From: Cohaesibacter intestini
Lineage (GTDB): Bacteria; Pseudomonadota; Alphaproteobacteria; Rhizobiales; Cohaesibacteraceae
Direction of reading: 5' to 3'
Length of the DNA stretch: 64,000 nucleotides
NCBI RefSeq assembly: GCF_003324485.1
Contig: NZ_QODK01000001.1
Span: forward strand, 1,217,285 to 1,281,284
In this document: piece by piece, positions 36,423 through 45,143 of the stretch
Position numbering within the stretch: position 1 is the first letter of the stretch
How the letters are laid out: the number at the start of each line of letters is the position of its first letter
Made by a program: the position numbers and the translations under genes
Notes under the pieces: model-generated
What the model was told of the DNA's origin: nothing
Seen by the model: only the letters and a program-made list of their open reading frames with translations
The model's database searches: none

Positions 36423-37655
36423 TTACTGGCGGGCCTTTGGCAGGGTCAGCAGGCTTGGCTCTGACGTTTGCTGTGGCTGAGTGGGCTCTGATGCCGAGCG
36501 CTTGAAGGGGCTTGCGACAGCGCTGCGCAGACGGGAGAAGAAACTGCCAGACTGTTCCGTCTGGGGCCGGTTGATCTCGGATTGAGCCAGAGCCTGCTGC
36601 TGCGAGGCTTGGCCTTGGCCTTGGGCTTGGGTTGGGGCTGGGGTTGGGGCCGCGCTTGGTGCGTTTGCGGATGGCGTGGTCGGATTGCCATTGATCAGAC
36701 CGGCAAGGAAGCCATCCGGATTTTTGCCCTCCGCGATGCGTTGCTTGCGTTTGAGCAGATCGAGCTGGGAATCAACCATCGCGTCGGCGGTTTTGATTTC
36801 TTTTTCCTTGGCCTGTTGTTCAAGCTCCAGCACGGCTTGCTGGAAGCGGACATTTTCCTTGGCTCTGAGTTTTTTCAGCGAGGCCAGCAAAGACGGCTCG
36901 AGGGCGTAATCCGGGCAGGGGCCCGTGGCATCGAAATGGCCACCACCAACGGGATCGAAGATGTAGGTTCGGTTGCAGACCTCGACCTTGGGTGGCTTCC
37001 GGGTGATCTGGAAATGGTCGTAACCATTCTTGAGATTCTGCCAGAAGGCGAAATGTTCGCTGTCCCGGTATCTGGCCATATTTTCCGGCGTCATGCGGAA
37101 AGGAAAGGCATGCACTTCAAAAGTCCGCTGGCCACCGGCAAAAGACTCGCGCCCCAGAGCATAAATTTCGGCAATCGGGGCGTCTTCCATGGCATAGCAT
37201 CCACGGGATGAACAGGAGCCATGGACCATCAAATGCTTGCCAGTGCGCCCATAGGCCCGGTCGAACTTGTTCGGATAGCCCAGATTGAAGGAAAGATAAT
37301 AGCTTGAACGCGGATTCATCTGGCCACGGGTGATGGAGTAAAAGCCCTCGGGGGCCTGCCGGTCGCCTTCGCGTTTTTTCGGGCCGAATTCACCGGAATA
37401 GGCGCAGATCGGATAGGTCTTGAGCAGCGCATAGGTGCCGTCCTTGCGCTGCTTCCATGCCTCAAGCACCGATTCCTTCTTGAAAATACGAATATAGAGC
37501 GGGGCCTGCTCTGTGGAATCAAGCTTGCGAATCTCGTCCTTCAGTTTGGCCGAAATGGGCTGCAAATGCTTGCCATCTTCAAGAAGTTCAGGATTGCAGC
37601 CGGTCAGCATAAGCACTGCCATGGATGCCGCCAAGAAATGTGAAGCTTTGATCAT
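36423..37655 (-). CDS. L,D-transpeptidase (YkuD family) lipoprotein
   Basis: A 410-residue envelope enzyme expected to make 3-3 peptidoglycan crosslinks or attach proteins to peptidoglycan. The lipobox LMLTGC gives lipidated Cys20. The YkuD domain spans about 52-190, with catalytic motif MVHGSCSSRGCYAM (His145, Ser147, Cys153). Beyond it come a Glu/Lys coiled-coil (about 260-320) and a low-complexity Pro/Ala/Gln tail (330-410) that could span the periplasm. It stands alone, convergent with the chemoreceptor gene. Confidence 0.9.
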   Translation of the reverse strand: MIKASHFLAASMAVLMLTGCNPELLEDGKHLQPISAKLKDEIRKLDSTEQAPLYIRIFKKESVLEAWKQRKDGTYALLKTYPICAYSGEFGPKKREGDRQAPEGFYSITRGQMNPRSSYYLSFNLGYPNKFDRAYGRTGKHLMVHGSCSSRGCYAMEDAPIAEIYALGRESFAGGQRTFEVHAFPFRMTPENMARYRDSEHFAFWQNLKNGYDHFQITRKPPKVEVCNRTYIFDPVGGGHFDATGPCPDYALEPSLLASLKKLRAKENVRFQQAVLELEQQAKEKEIKTADAMVDSQLDLLKRKQRIAEGKNPDGFLAGLINGNPTTPSANAPSAAPTPAPTQAQGQGQASQQQALAQSEINRPQTEQSGSFFSRLRSAVASPFKRSASEPTQPQQTSEPSLLTLPKARQ

Positions 37656-38062
37656 TTGCTGTTACTTGCCTGTTCGCGCGTGCCAATCTGACCCCATCCT
37701 ACCGTCGGTATGGTCAACGATCCGTAACCAGAACTGGTTGACAGATGGTTACCGGACAAGTCTCTTGGCAAGCCCCGGAAATGGACACGCTATTGGCGGG
37801 CCATCGAGGCTGGCTGTTTTCAGTCGTTGCTGCTTTGCGCCCTGTTTTCCTTAAGTCAAATATCGGGAAACGGGCCCAGAATGCAATTCAAAAAAATAGG
37901 AGGATTGGTGCGGCAAGAATAGGGCAGCTTGCCGTCTTCAAGAAAAAATGAACCAGATGGTTGGTCTGGATGGCCCAAGGCGCGATCAAACGGCCATGAA
38001 AAAGGGAGGGGTGAACCCTCCCTTTATACGAGTCGCAATCCTGGGCATAAGAGCCAGACAAG
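37656..38062. other. 407-bp gene-free stretch
   Basis: No coding frame supported. It holds the presumed promoter of the L,D-transpeptidase gene at the left, an isolated consensus ribosome site AGGAGG (37898-37903) followed only by GTG and three codons before a stop, and the accA terminator at 38000-38027. Confidence 0.45.
38000..38027 (-). terminator. rho-independent terminator of accA
   Basis: The stem AAAGGGAGGG/CCCTCCCTTT with loop GTGAA is followed on the minus strand by TTC. It lies 36 bp past the accA stop. Confidence 0.88.
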
Positions 38063-39016
38063 TCAGAGGCTTCTGCCGATGGCGAGGAACTTTTCACGCC
38101 GGGCCTTGCGCACTTCTTCTGGTGTCATGCCGTCAAACTCGGACAGGCAATCGGCAATCATGTTGCCAGCGCGTTCAAGCACGGTGTCCGGTGCACGATG
38201 CGCACCGCCCACAGGCTCGGACACGATCCGGTCGATGACGCCGAGTTGCAACAGATCCTGCGCGGTGATTTTCATGTTGGTCGCCGCGTCTTTGGCCCGG
38301 GTGGAATCACGCCACAGGATCGAGGCTGCCCCTTCAGGCGAGATTACGCTGTAGATGGAATGTTCGAGCATCAGAACCCGGTTGGCTGCCGCAATCGCGA
38401 TGGCGCCACCAGACCCCCCTTCGCCGATGATCAGCGCGACATTGGGCATGCCCATGGCAAGGCAGGCGTCGGTGGAGCGGGCAATGGCTTCCGACTGGCC
38501 GCGCTCTTCCGCGCCAATGCCGGGATAGGCCCCTGCCGTGTCCACAAAGGTGATCAGAGGCATCTTGAAGCGCTCGGCCAGTTCCATGATGCGGACGGCT
38601 TTGCGGTAGCCTTCCGGACGGGCCATGCCAAAATTATGCTTGATGCGGCTTTCGGTGTCCGAGCCCTTTTCCTGACCGATCACCGCGACGGGACGACCAC
38701 GGAAGCGGCCGAAACCGGCCTGAATGGCTTCATCGTCGGCAAACTTGCGGTCACCGCTCAGAGGGGTGAATTCATCGATCAGGGCGCCGACATAATCGAC
38801 GAAATGTGGCCGGTCCGGATGCCGGGCGACCATGGTCTTGTGCCATGGTGTCAGGTTGGCATAGATATCCTTCAGTGCGCTATCGGCCTTGCTCTGCAAG
38901 CGGGCAATTTCGTCACCCACATCGACCGCTTCGCCCTTGTCCTGCATGACGAGCAGTTCCTGCACCTTGCCCTCAAGGTCGGCAACCGGTTTTTCAAATT
39001 CCAGATAACTATGCAT
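38063..39016 (-). CDS. accA: acetyl-CoA carboxylase carboxyltransferase, alpha subunit
   Basis: A 317-residue subunit of the carboxyltransferase making malonyl-CoA for fatty-acid synthesis. It starts MHSYLEFEKPVADLEGKV, as in other alphaproteobacteria. The crotonase-type core shows GQEKGSDTESRIKHNFGMAR, FVDTAGAYPGIGAEERGQSE, GEGGSGGAIAIAAANRVLML and EHSIYSVISPEGAASILWRD. It lies downstream of xerD on the same strand, with 158 bp between; this xerD-accA order is conserved in the order. Confidence 0.97.
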   Translation of the reverse strand: MHSYLEFEKPVADLEGKVQELLVMQDKGEAVDVGDEIARLQSKADSALKDIYANLTPWHKTMVARHPDRPHFVDYVGALIDEFTPLSGDRKFADDEAIQAGFGRFRGRPVAVIGQEKGSDTESRIKHNFGMARPEGYRKAVRIMELAERFKMPLITFVDTAGAYPGIGAEERGQSEAIARSTDACLAMGMPNVALIIGEGGSGGAIAIAAANRVLMLEHSIYSVISPEGAASILWRDSTRAKDAATNMKITAQDLLQLGVIDRIVSEPVGGAHRAPDTVLERAGNMIADCLSEFDGMTPEEVRKARREKFLAIGRSL

Positions 39017-39174
39017 AGGTGGTTCGATCCGCGTTTTCTTGTGTTTCTGGTCTATCTGACAAGTTGGCGGCACGTTGGACGCATAAAGCAAGCGTGTCAA
39101 GCAATGGCGCACTTATCGCTGAGCGCATGGGGTTTTTCCCAAGCTTCTCTTAAATGGGGTGTCCCTAGGGAAGG

Positions 39175-40149
39175 TCAATTGCCCCTTTTGGATGTGTTTT
39201 TGTTCGCCAGATCGGACAGGGGGTGGTGCTGTTCAACCAGTTCGATCAGTCGCTCATCCAGAATATGGGTATAAATCTGGGTGGTTGAAATATCGCTATG
39301 GCCGAGCAGCTTCTGAACGGCCCGCAAATGGGCACCATTTTGCAGCAGATGCGAGGCGAAAGCATGGCGCAGCACATGAGGGGAGACGGATGCGGCATCC
39401 AGCTCGACATCATCGGCCAATGACTTCAAATCCCGTCCAAAGGCCTGACGGGTGAAATGTCCCGATTGGCCCGATGAGGGAAACAGCCATTGGCGGTTCT
39501 TGAGCTGGTTGCGGGTGGGATCTTCACCCAGCATCGTTCGATAGGCCTGCATGGCTTCCTTGGCCCGGTCTGACAGGGGTACCAGCCGTTCTTTGCTGCC
39601 TTTGCCGACCACTGCGAGGAACTGTCCATCCTGATGGGCCGCCGAGGCTGGCAATGACACCAGTTCAGACACGCGCAAGCCCGTGGCGTACAGCAATTCG
39701 AGCAGCACATAAAGCCGCATTGCACGGATCTGACGTTTCGGGGTCGGGCCTTGAAGGCTGGCATTGAAACGGGCTGCTTCGATCAGCCGGTCAACTTCCT
39801 GCTCGGTCAGGATCCGGGGCAAGGGGCGCTGGCGCTTGGGGGCTTTCAAGGTGGTCGAGGGGTCATCGTTGCGAAAGCCGTCGCGATAAAGAAAGCGGAA
39901 CAATTGCCGGATCGAAGATATTTTGCGCGCGATGGACGAGGCGGCGAGGCCCTGATCGGACAGATCGGCGACATAACTGCGCAATGCATCGACGTCGATT
40001 TGTTCAAAGCGCATCTTCTGACGGCTGCAGGCACTATCGAGATCGTCCAAATCCCGGCGATAAGCCTCCAGCGTGTTGGCAGACGCCCCTTTTTCTGCGC
40101 TGAGGGAATCAAGAAAGAGGTCGATTGCTCGGGGGTTGCTCAGGGCCAC
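39175..40149 (-). CDS. xerD: site-specific tyrosine recombinase XerD
   Basis: A 324-residue recombinase resolving chromosome dimers at dif together with XerC. The N-terminal SAM-like DNA-binding domain covers 1-95. The catalytic set is complete: Arg159 (ATGLRVSEL), Lys185 region, His258-x-x-Arg261 (SPHVLRHAFASHLL), His284 (LLGHSDISTTQIYTH) and nucleophile Tyr293. The start is GTG 40149. Next to accA and the aroK operon it is the housekeeping XerD, not a mobile-element integrase. Confidence 0.93.
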   Translation of the reverse strand: MALSNPRAIDLFLDSLSAEKGASANTLEAYRRDLDDLDSACSRQKMRFEQIDVDALRSYVADLSDQGLAASSIARKISSIRQLFRFLYRDGFRNDDPSTTLKAPKRQRPLPRILTEQEVDRLIEAARFNASLQGPTPKRQIRAMRLYVLLELLYATGLRVSELVSLPASAAHQDGQFLAVVGKGSKERLVPLSDRAKEAMQAYRTMLGEDPTRNQLKNRQWLFPSSGQSGHFTRQAFGRDLKSLADDVELDAASVSPHVLRHAFASHLLQNGAHLRAVQKLLGHSDISTTQIYTHILDERLIELVEQHHPLSDLANKNTSKRGN

Positions 40150-40200
40150 AATATGCTCTTTGTCGCGGGGCGGATGGATGGGGCTGGTGAGGATGAAGGG

Positions 40201-40341
40201 CTAGCGCAGATCCTTGGACGGGATGCGAATGACGGTTTCCTTCGGGGTCGGCTCAACGAAATTGGCGAGATAGAACATGCCACCCGCAGCAAGGCCGCCC
40301 AGAATAAGAAGAAATACCAAGGCTTTGATCAAACTAGGCAT
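40201..40341 (-). CDS. 46-aa single-span membrane peptide between aroK and xerD
   Basis: A short open frame beginning MPSLIKALVFLLILGGLAAG and ending in TVIRIPSKDLR. It has one transmembrane helix (about residues 5-27) and a short polar tail with Pro, Lys and Glu. It lies 51 bp upstream of xerD on the same strand and is divergent from aroK. A similar short membrane gene sits in this slot in other Hyphomicrobiales, as far as I recall, which argues for a real gene. Function unknown. No strong Shine-Dalgarno: CGGAACC precedes ATG 40341. Confidence 0.7.
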   Translation of the reverse strand: MPSLIKALVFLLILGGLAAGGMFYLANFVEPTPKETVIRIPSKDLR

Positions 40342-40568
40342 AATGGTTCCGATTGCTTGTCAGTCTGGTTTTGTATCAATGCGAGCTAACCTAGCACCGA
40401 ATTCCGACCGTTGTCATTTGCGGCTGTGTCTTTTCCAGTCAATTTGTCAGCCTTTGCGGGCATTTGGGGACGGGATGCCGGGTTTTTTGGGCAAAATGCA
40501 AAGCTGGCTTGACAGGTCGGGCCAATCGCGGTCAAACGAGAAACAGACAAAAAGAGATTAGGAAATCC

Positions 40569-41153
40569 ATGGCGAAGTCTGAAAAAAGTGATGGTGGCGA
40601 ACGCGAAAAGCGTCTGGTGTCGGCTCTCAATGGGCGGCCCATCATCATGGTGGGCCTGATGGGTGCAGGCAAGACGACCATTGGTCGTCGACTGGCCAAC
40701 CGGCTTTCCATCCCGTTTCGTGATGCGGACCACGAGATTGAGGCCGCTGCCAACATGTCGGTCGCCGACATTTTTGCCGAACATGGTGAAACTCACTTTC
40801 GCGAAGGCGAGAAACGGGTAATTGCCCGATTGATGGAGCAAGGCGATCAGGTGCTCGCCACCGGTGGTGGCGCCTGGATGAATGAGGAAACCCGGGCGCT
40901 GGTCAATGGCAAGGGGATTTCGGTCTGGTTGAAGGCCGAGTTTGATATTCTGATGTCGCGGGTGCGCAGACGCTCCCATCGACCCTTGCTGAAGGATCCA
41001 GATCCCGAAGGGGTCATGCGTCGTCTGATGGACGAACGTTATCCGGTCTATGCGCAAGCCGATGTGACGGTGGACTCCATTGACGTGCCCCATGAGAAGA
41101 TCGTGACTTTTGTGATTGAGGCCTTGGAAGACTATCTCGGTCTCCCCCGTTGA
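40569..41153 (+). CDS. aroK: shikimate kinase
   Basis: A 194-residue kinase phosphorylating shikimate in aromatic amino-acid synthesis. The P-loop is GLMGAGKTTIGRRLA, the shikimate-binding Asp and Arg occur in FRDADHEIE and ETHFREGEKRV, the Walker-B-like GGGAW (ATGGGAWMNEE) follows and the lid has RRSHRPLL. The N-terminal 22 residues are a charged extension common in alphaproteobacteria. Start ATG 40569. First gene of aroK-aroB-corC. Confidence 0.95.
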   Translation: MAKSEKSDGGEREKRLVSALNGRPIIMVGLMGAGKTTIGRRLANRLSIPFRDADHEIEAAANMSVADIFAEHGETHFREGEKRVIARLMEQGDQVLATGGGAWMNEETRALVNGKGISVWLKAEFDILMSRVRRRSHRPLLKDPDPEGVMRRLMDERYPVYAQADVTVDSIDVPHEKIVTFVIEALEDYLGLPR

Positions 41154-41244
41154 TCGGGCAAGCTGACTTGAAACGCGGGTCCAGCGTGATGCCCGGTCTG
41201 CTTTTCGGCCTTTGTTTGGCTGACTGCATAACAAGAAAAGTGAG

Positions 41245-42387
41245 ATGAGGATGGCTCCGCAAGCTTCTGAACAAATGGCCGACGAGACCAAGGTCCGCGT
41301 TGCGCTCGGAGATCGCTCTTATGACATTGTGATCGGTCGCTCGGTCCTGGGGTCACTTGGGGCGCGGTTTGCAGCGCAGTTTCCCGGTGCCCGTGCTGTC
41401 TTCATCACTGATCGGACAGTGGCGGGTTTGCATCTGGCAGCCGCCGAAGAGAGCCTTTCCGCCCATGGCATTGAGCATCAAGTGCTGGTGATGGAACCGG
41501 GCGAGAAGACCAAGAGCTATGACGGACTGATCAAGGCGTGTGACGGGGTGCTGGACACACGGCTTGAACGTGGTGATCTGGTGATTGCGCTGGGTGGTGG
41601 CGTGATTGGTGATTTGGCGGGCTTTGTTGCCGGGGTCGTGCGGCGGGGCATGCGGTTTGTGCAGGTTCCGACCACTCTGCTCTCGCAGGTGGATTCCTCG
41701 GTCGGAGGCAAGACCGGCATCAACACGGCGCACGGCAAGAATTTGCTCGGCCTGTTCAATCAACCGCATCTGGTGCTGGCGGATACGGCGGTGCTTGATA
41801 CGCTTAGCCCACGGGAGTTTCGGGCCGGTTATGCGGAAGTGGCCAAATATGGTCTGATCAACCAACCGGATTTCTTTGAATGGCTGGAGCGGAACTGGCA
41901 GGGCATCTTTGCCGGAGGTCCTGAGCGCGAAGAAGCCGTTGCGCGCTCCTGTCAGGCCAAGGCCGATGTGGTGGCCGCCGATGAGAAAGAGGCCGACCAG
42001 CGGGCGCTGCTCAATCTTGGCCATACCTTTGGTCATGCCCTTGAAGGGATGGCGGAATATGACGCCGAACGACTGGTGCACGGGGAAGGGGTGGCAATCG
42101 GCATGGTTCTGGCCCATGAATTCTCCGCTCGTCTTGGCCTGTGTGATCCGGCTGTGACCGATCGTGTGGTTGCCCACTTGCAAGCGGTCGGGTTGCCTAC
42201 CCATATAGGAGCTATCCCCGGTCAGTTGCCCAAAGTGGATCTGCTGATGGATTTCATCGCGCAGGACAAGAAAGTCTCGCGCGGCAATCTGACCTTCATT
42301 CTGACGCGCGGGTTGGGTCAGTCCTTTGTTGAAAAGGGTGTTGATCCGGTTCAACTGCGCGCCTTTCTTGAGGAGAAACTGGCCTGA
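41245..42387 (+). CDS. aroB: 3-dehydroquinate synthase
   Basis: A 380-residue NAD- and metal-dependent cyclase, second step of the shikimate pathway. Visible blocks are ALGGGVIGDLAGFVAGVVRR (cofactor loop), QVPTTLLSQVDSSVGGKTGI, YAEVAKYGLI, the metal His in NLGHTFGHALEG and LVHGEGVAIGM. The start may be ATG 41245 or the second Met (41275); the shorter form begins MADETKVRVALGDRSYDI. It follows aroK by 91 bp and its stop overlaps the next start (TGATG), so translation is coupled to the corC-type gene. Confidence 0.96.
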   Translation: MRMAPQASEQMADETKVRVALGDRSYDIVIGRSVLGSLGARFAAQFPGARAVFITDRTVAGLHLAAAEESLSAHGIEHQVLVMEPGEKTKSYDGLIKACDGVLDTRLERGDLVIALGGGVIGDLAGFVAGVVRRGMRFVQVPTTLLSQVDSSVGGKTGINTAHGKNLLGLFNQPHLVLADTAVLDTLSPREFRAGYAEVAKYGLINQPDFFEWLERNWQGIFAGGPEREEAVARSCQAKADVVAADEKEADQRALLNLGHTFGHALEGMAEYDAERLVHGEGVAIGMVLAHEFSARLGLCDPAVTDRVVAHLQAVGLPTHIGAIPGQLPKVDLLMDFIAQDKKVSRGNLTFILTRGLGQSFVEKGVDPVQLRAFLEEKLA

Positions 42388-43649
42388 TGCTTGGTTCGCT
42401 CTGGTTGACCGCTCTGGCGATTTTTTGCCTGATCGCCCTGTCTGGCTTCTTTTCCGGCTCGGAAACCGCGCTGACGGCGGCGTCGCGCGCCCGTATGTTG
42501 CAAAAGGAAAAGAATGGCGAGCCGGGTGCTTTGGCCGTCAATGAGCTGTTGCAGATTCGCGAGCGCCTGATCGGGTCGCTGCTGCTGGGCAACAATCTGG
42601 TCAATATTCTGGCGTCGGCGCTGGCAACCAGCCTGTTCATCACGCTGTTTGGCGAGGCTGGCGTGGTCTATGCGACGCTTGTCATGACGCTGGTGGTGCT
42701 GGTCTTTGCCGAAGTGTTCCCAAAGACATGGGCGATTTCCAACCCGGACAGCTTTGCCTTGCGGGTTGGACCCTATGTGCGGGTGATTACCAAATTGTTC
42801 GGACCATTCGTTGTGGCGGTGGAATGGTTGGTGGTTGGCCTGTTGCGTCTGGTCGGGGTCGACACCAAGGGGGCTCAGATCCTGTCTGGTCAGGATGAAT
42901 TGCGTGGCGCGGTTGATCTGCTGCATATGGAAGGCAGTGTGGTCAAAGCGGACCGTGACCGGTTCGGTGGCCTGTTGGATCTGGGGGAGCTTGATGTCTC
43001 TGACGTGATGGTTCACCGCACCAATGTCAGCTCTTTCAATATTGATGACGGCCCGGTCGCGATTGTCGAGCAGGCGCTCGAAAGCCCCTATACCCGTATT
43101 CCTTTGTGGCAGGGCGAGCAGGACAATTTCATTGGCATTCTGCATGCCAAGGATTTGCTCAGGGCTCTGGCAGGCGTCAAGGGGGATCCGGACAAGCTTG
43201 ATTTGATGTCGGTGGTCAATGAGCCGTGGTTTGTGCCCGATACAACCAGCCTCAAGGCCCAGCTCAATGCCTTCCTCAAGCGCAAGAGCCATTTTGCGCT
43301 GGTGGTGGATGAATATGGCGAAGTGATGGGACTGGTGACGCTTGAAGATATTCTCGAGGAGATCGTCGGCGACATTTCGGACGAGCATGATATTGACGTC
43401 AAGGGTGTCAAGGTCGAGCCGGACGGGTCCGTTCTGGTGGATGGTTCCGTGCCGATCCGCGACCTAAATCGGGCGTTTGACTGGTCCTTGCCGGACGATG
43501 AGGCAACGACCATAGCCGGTCTGGTCATCCATGAAGCCCGACAAATTCCCGAGCCGGGACAGGGTTTCACCTTCTATGATTTCCGTTTCCGCGTGTTGCG
43601 CAAGGAGCGTAACCGGATCACGTCGCTGAGAATCACTCCGGTTCGATAG
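42387..43649 (+). CDS. CorC/HlyC-family CNNM and CBS-domain membrane protein
   Basis: A 420-residue protein thought to take part in magnesium/cobalt ion transport. The CNNM transmembrane domain (about 1-150, with three to four helices, LSGFFSGSETALTAASRARM) is followed by two CBS repeats (about 195-320, containing VDEYGEVMGLVTLEDILEEI) and a C-terminal CorC/HlyC domain (about 335-415, DGSVPIRDLNRAFDWSLPDD). The start overlaps the aroB stop by one base, which places it in the aroKB operon, a conserved alphaproteobacterial pairing of unknown meaning. Confidence 0.92.
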   Translation: MLGSLWLTALAIFCLIALSGFFSGSETALTAASRARMLQKEKNGEPGALAVNELLQIRERLIGSLLLGNNLVNILASALATSLFITLFGEAGVVYATLVMTLVVLVFAEVFPKTWAISNPDSFALRVGPYVRVITKLFGPFVVAVEWLVVGLLRLVGVDTKGAQILSGQDELRGAVDLLHMEGSVVKADRDRFGGLLDLGELDVSDVMVHRTNVSSFNIDDGPVAIVEQALESPYTRIPLWQGEQDNFIGILHAKDLLRALAGVKGDPDKLDLMSVVNEPWFVPDTTSLKAQLNAFLKRKSHFALVVDEYGEVMGLVTLEDILEEIVGDISDEHDIDVKGVKVEPDGSVLVDGSVPIRDLNRAFDWSLPDDEATTIAGLVIHEARQIPEPGQGFTFYDFRFRVLRKERNRITSLRITPVR

Positions 43650-43687
43650 GTCCGGATATTGGCTGGGTTTGACAGCTCGTTTTCAGC

Positions 43688-43951
43688 TCAGGCCGGCTTG
43701 ATTGTCTCAAGGGCCAAAGCATGGATTGGACCTGCGAGCTCTTCTTTGATAATATCATGCACCATTCTGTGTGCATCGATCCGGGACAGCTCGGCAAAAG
43801 CCGGGCTGGAGACGCGAATCCGAAAGTGGGTTTCGCCTTCCGGGCGAGCGCCAGCATGGCCGGCATGCCGATCGGAGTCATCAAAGACCTCCAACAATGT
43901 GGGTTGAAGGTGTTTGTTCAGTTTTTTCTCAATCGTGTTCTTGACGGTCAT
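43688..43951 (-). CDS. bolA: BolA-family protein
   Basis: An 87-residue regulator or iron-sulfur cluster partner of monothiol glutaredoxins. The KH-like fold is visible as KKLNKHLQPTLLEVFDDSDR, then HFRIRVSSPAFAELSRIDAH and IHALALETIKP. The conserved HAGHAG segment (His) is a likely cluster ligand. ATG 43951 begins MTVKNTIEKKL. It is divergent from the J-domain gene, 200 bp apart. Confidence 0.92.
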   Translation of the reverse strand: MTVKNTIEKKLNKHLQPTLLEVFDDSDRHAGHAGARPEGETHFRIRVSSPAFAELSRIDAHRMVHDIIKEELAGPIHALALETIKPA

Positions 43952-44151
43952 GGCGAAGAATGTTGAATTGTTGCACTTCAAATTTAGGGGTGATTTGAGC
44001 AGATCTGCTTTTCCATTGTCCCGCAGGTAGGGTTTTTACCCTGTCTGTGCAAGGGGTGATGTCGAATAGCATGACCAAAGGCTTACAGCAATCGATCTGT
44101 TCTGCGCCATGTAAGAGCGATAACCAAGCGTTCGGAGACAAACAAAAATCA

Positions 44152-44781
44152 ATGAAACTCGACTCGAAACTTTTTGATTCCATTCGCATCAAACCAGATG
44201 TTGACCGCAAGAAGAAGAAGCAGCAGCAAGAGCAGTGCGAATGGCCCGGCTGCGAGAAGGTTGGGGGCTGCAAGGCGCCCAAGCGTGGTACGGCGCGTCG
44301 TGAGTATCACAATTTCTGTGAAGTGCATGCCCGTGAGTTCAATCAGAACTACAATTACTTCACTGGTATGGATGACGACGAGGCGGACAGCGTCAAGGCC
44401 AGCACCGCGACCGGCGACCGTCCGACCTGGGCAATGGGCGTCAATGCCTGGGGTGACGCCACTCATAAGGCTGGTGAAGCGCGGGGACGGAGCTGGGAAG
44501 GCAGCGGCTTTTCCGATGGGCGGTCCCAGCGTGCGGCCGAACGGGCCAAACGTCGCTCACGCCACCAGAACCAGACCCGCAAGTTGCGGCCTCTGGAAGC
44601 AAAGGCGTTCGAGACCCTCGGGTTGAGCCTGCCAGCGACCGCAGATGACGTGAAACGCGCCTATAAACGGCTGTTGAAAGAAAACCATCCTGACCTCAAC
44701 AAGGGGGATCGGGCCTGCGAAGAGCGTCTGCAGGACGTTATCGCCGCCTACAATACCTTGCGCGCCGGTGGCTATTGCTGA
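44152..44781 (+). CDS. J-domain (DnaJ-like) protein with N-terminal Cys motif
   Basis: A 209-residue soluble co-chaperone. The J domain is at the C-terminus (about 150-207: AFETLGLSLPATADDVKRAY, KRLLKENHPDLNKGDRACEE). The HPD tripeptide that activates Hsp70 is intact. The N-terminal part has a Lys/Gln run, then CEWPGC, GCKAPKRG and NFCEVHAREFNQNYNYF, a possible metal site. Family members sit between bolA and cobS in Hyphomicrobiales, as here. GGAG before ATG 44152 is somewhat distant. The client is unknown. Confidence 0.9.
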   Translation: MKLDSKLFDSIRIKPDVDRKKKKQQQEQCEWPGCEKVGGCKAPKRGTARREYHNFCEVHAREFNQNYNYFTGMDDDEADSVKASTATGDRPTWAMGVNAWGDATHKAGEARGRSWEGSGFSDGRSQRAAERAKRRSRHQNQTRKLRPLEAKAFETLGLSLPATADDVKRAYKRLLKENHPDLNKGDRACEERLQDVIAAYNTLRAGGYC

Positions 44782-45143
44782 TCGCGTGCCTATCGGTGAG
44801 GGCGCGAGCGTTGCCGCGCCAAGAAAAGAATGTTGCAGGCGGCTTGGCCGCCTGTTTTTCTGAGGGGATTGCCAACCCGTTGCCGACGGTCCCTTTGCAC
44901 CTCTAATGCCCGTCTTGTGACGGGCCAGAGATGCAGGCCGTCACGTTAGAGTGATCCGCTCTCTCCCTCCTGACATAAAAAAGCGCAAATCTACCTTTTC
45001 TTTTCGGTCTCGATTGCTTTAAGTTGCGATTTCGAATGACCGAGCTTTCAATCGGGCCCCTGTCCCATAGGGAACGCGTTTCCCAGACGCCCCTGCGGCC
45101 AAGGCAAGTGATGGGCCCCATCCTGAGCAGTGCAGTGAATGAT
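44782..45143. other. 362-bp gap before cobS
   Basis: It contains the terminator of the J-domain gene (44836-44860) and presumably the cobST promoter near 45000. I looked for a cobalamin riboswitch and saw no convincing B12-box. The open frame from 45024 into cobS is not conserved. Confidence 0.45.
44836..44860 (+). terminator. rho-independent terminator of the J-domain gene
   Basis: CAGGCGGC-ttg-GCCGCCTG followed by TTTTTC, 54 bp past the stop. Confidence 0.88.

Noticed and set aside
44861..45143. Possible cobalamin riboswitch before cobS
   Set aside because: No B12-box or supporting stem arrangement could be drawn from the sequence.
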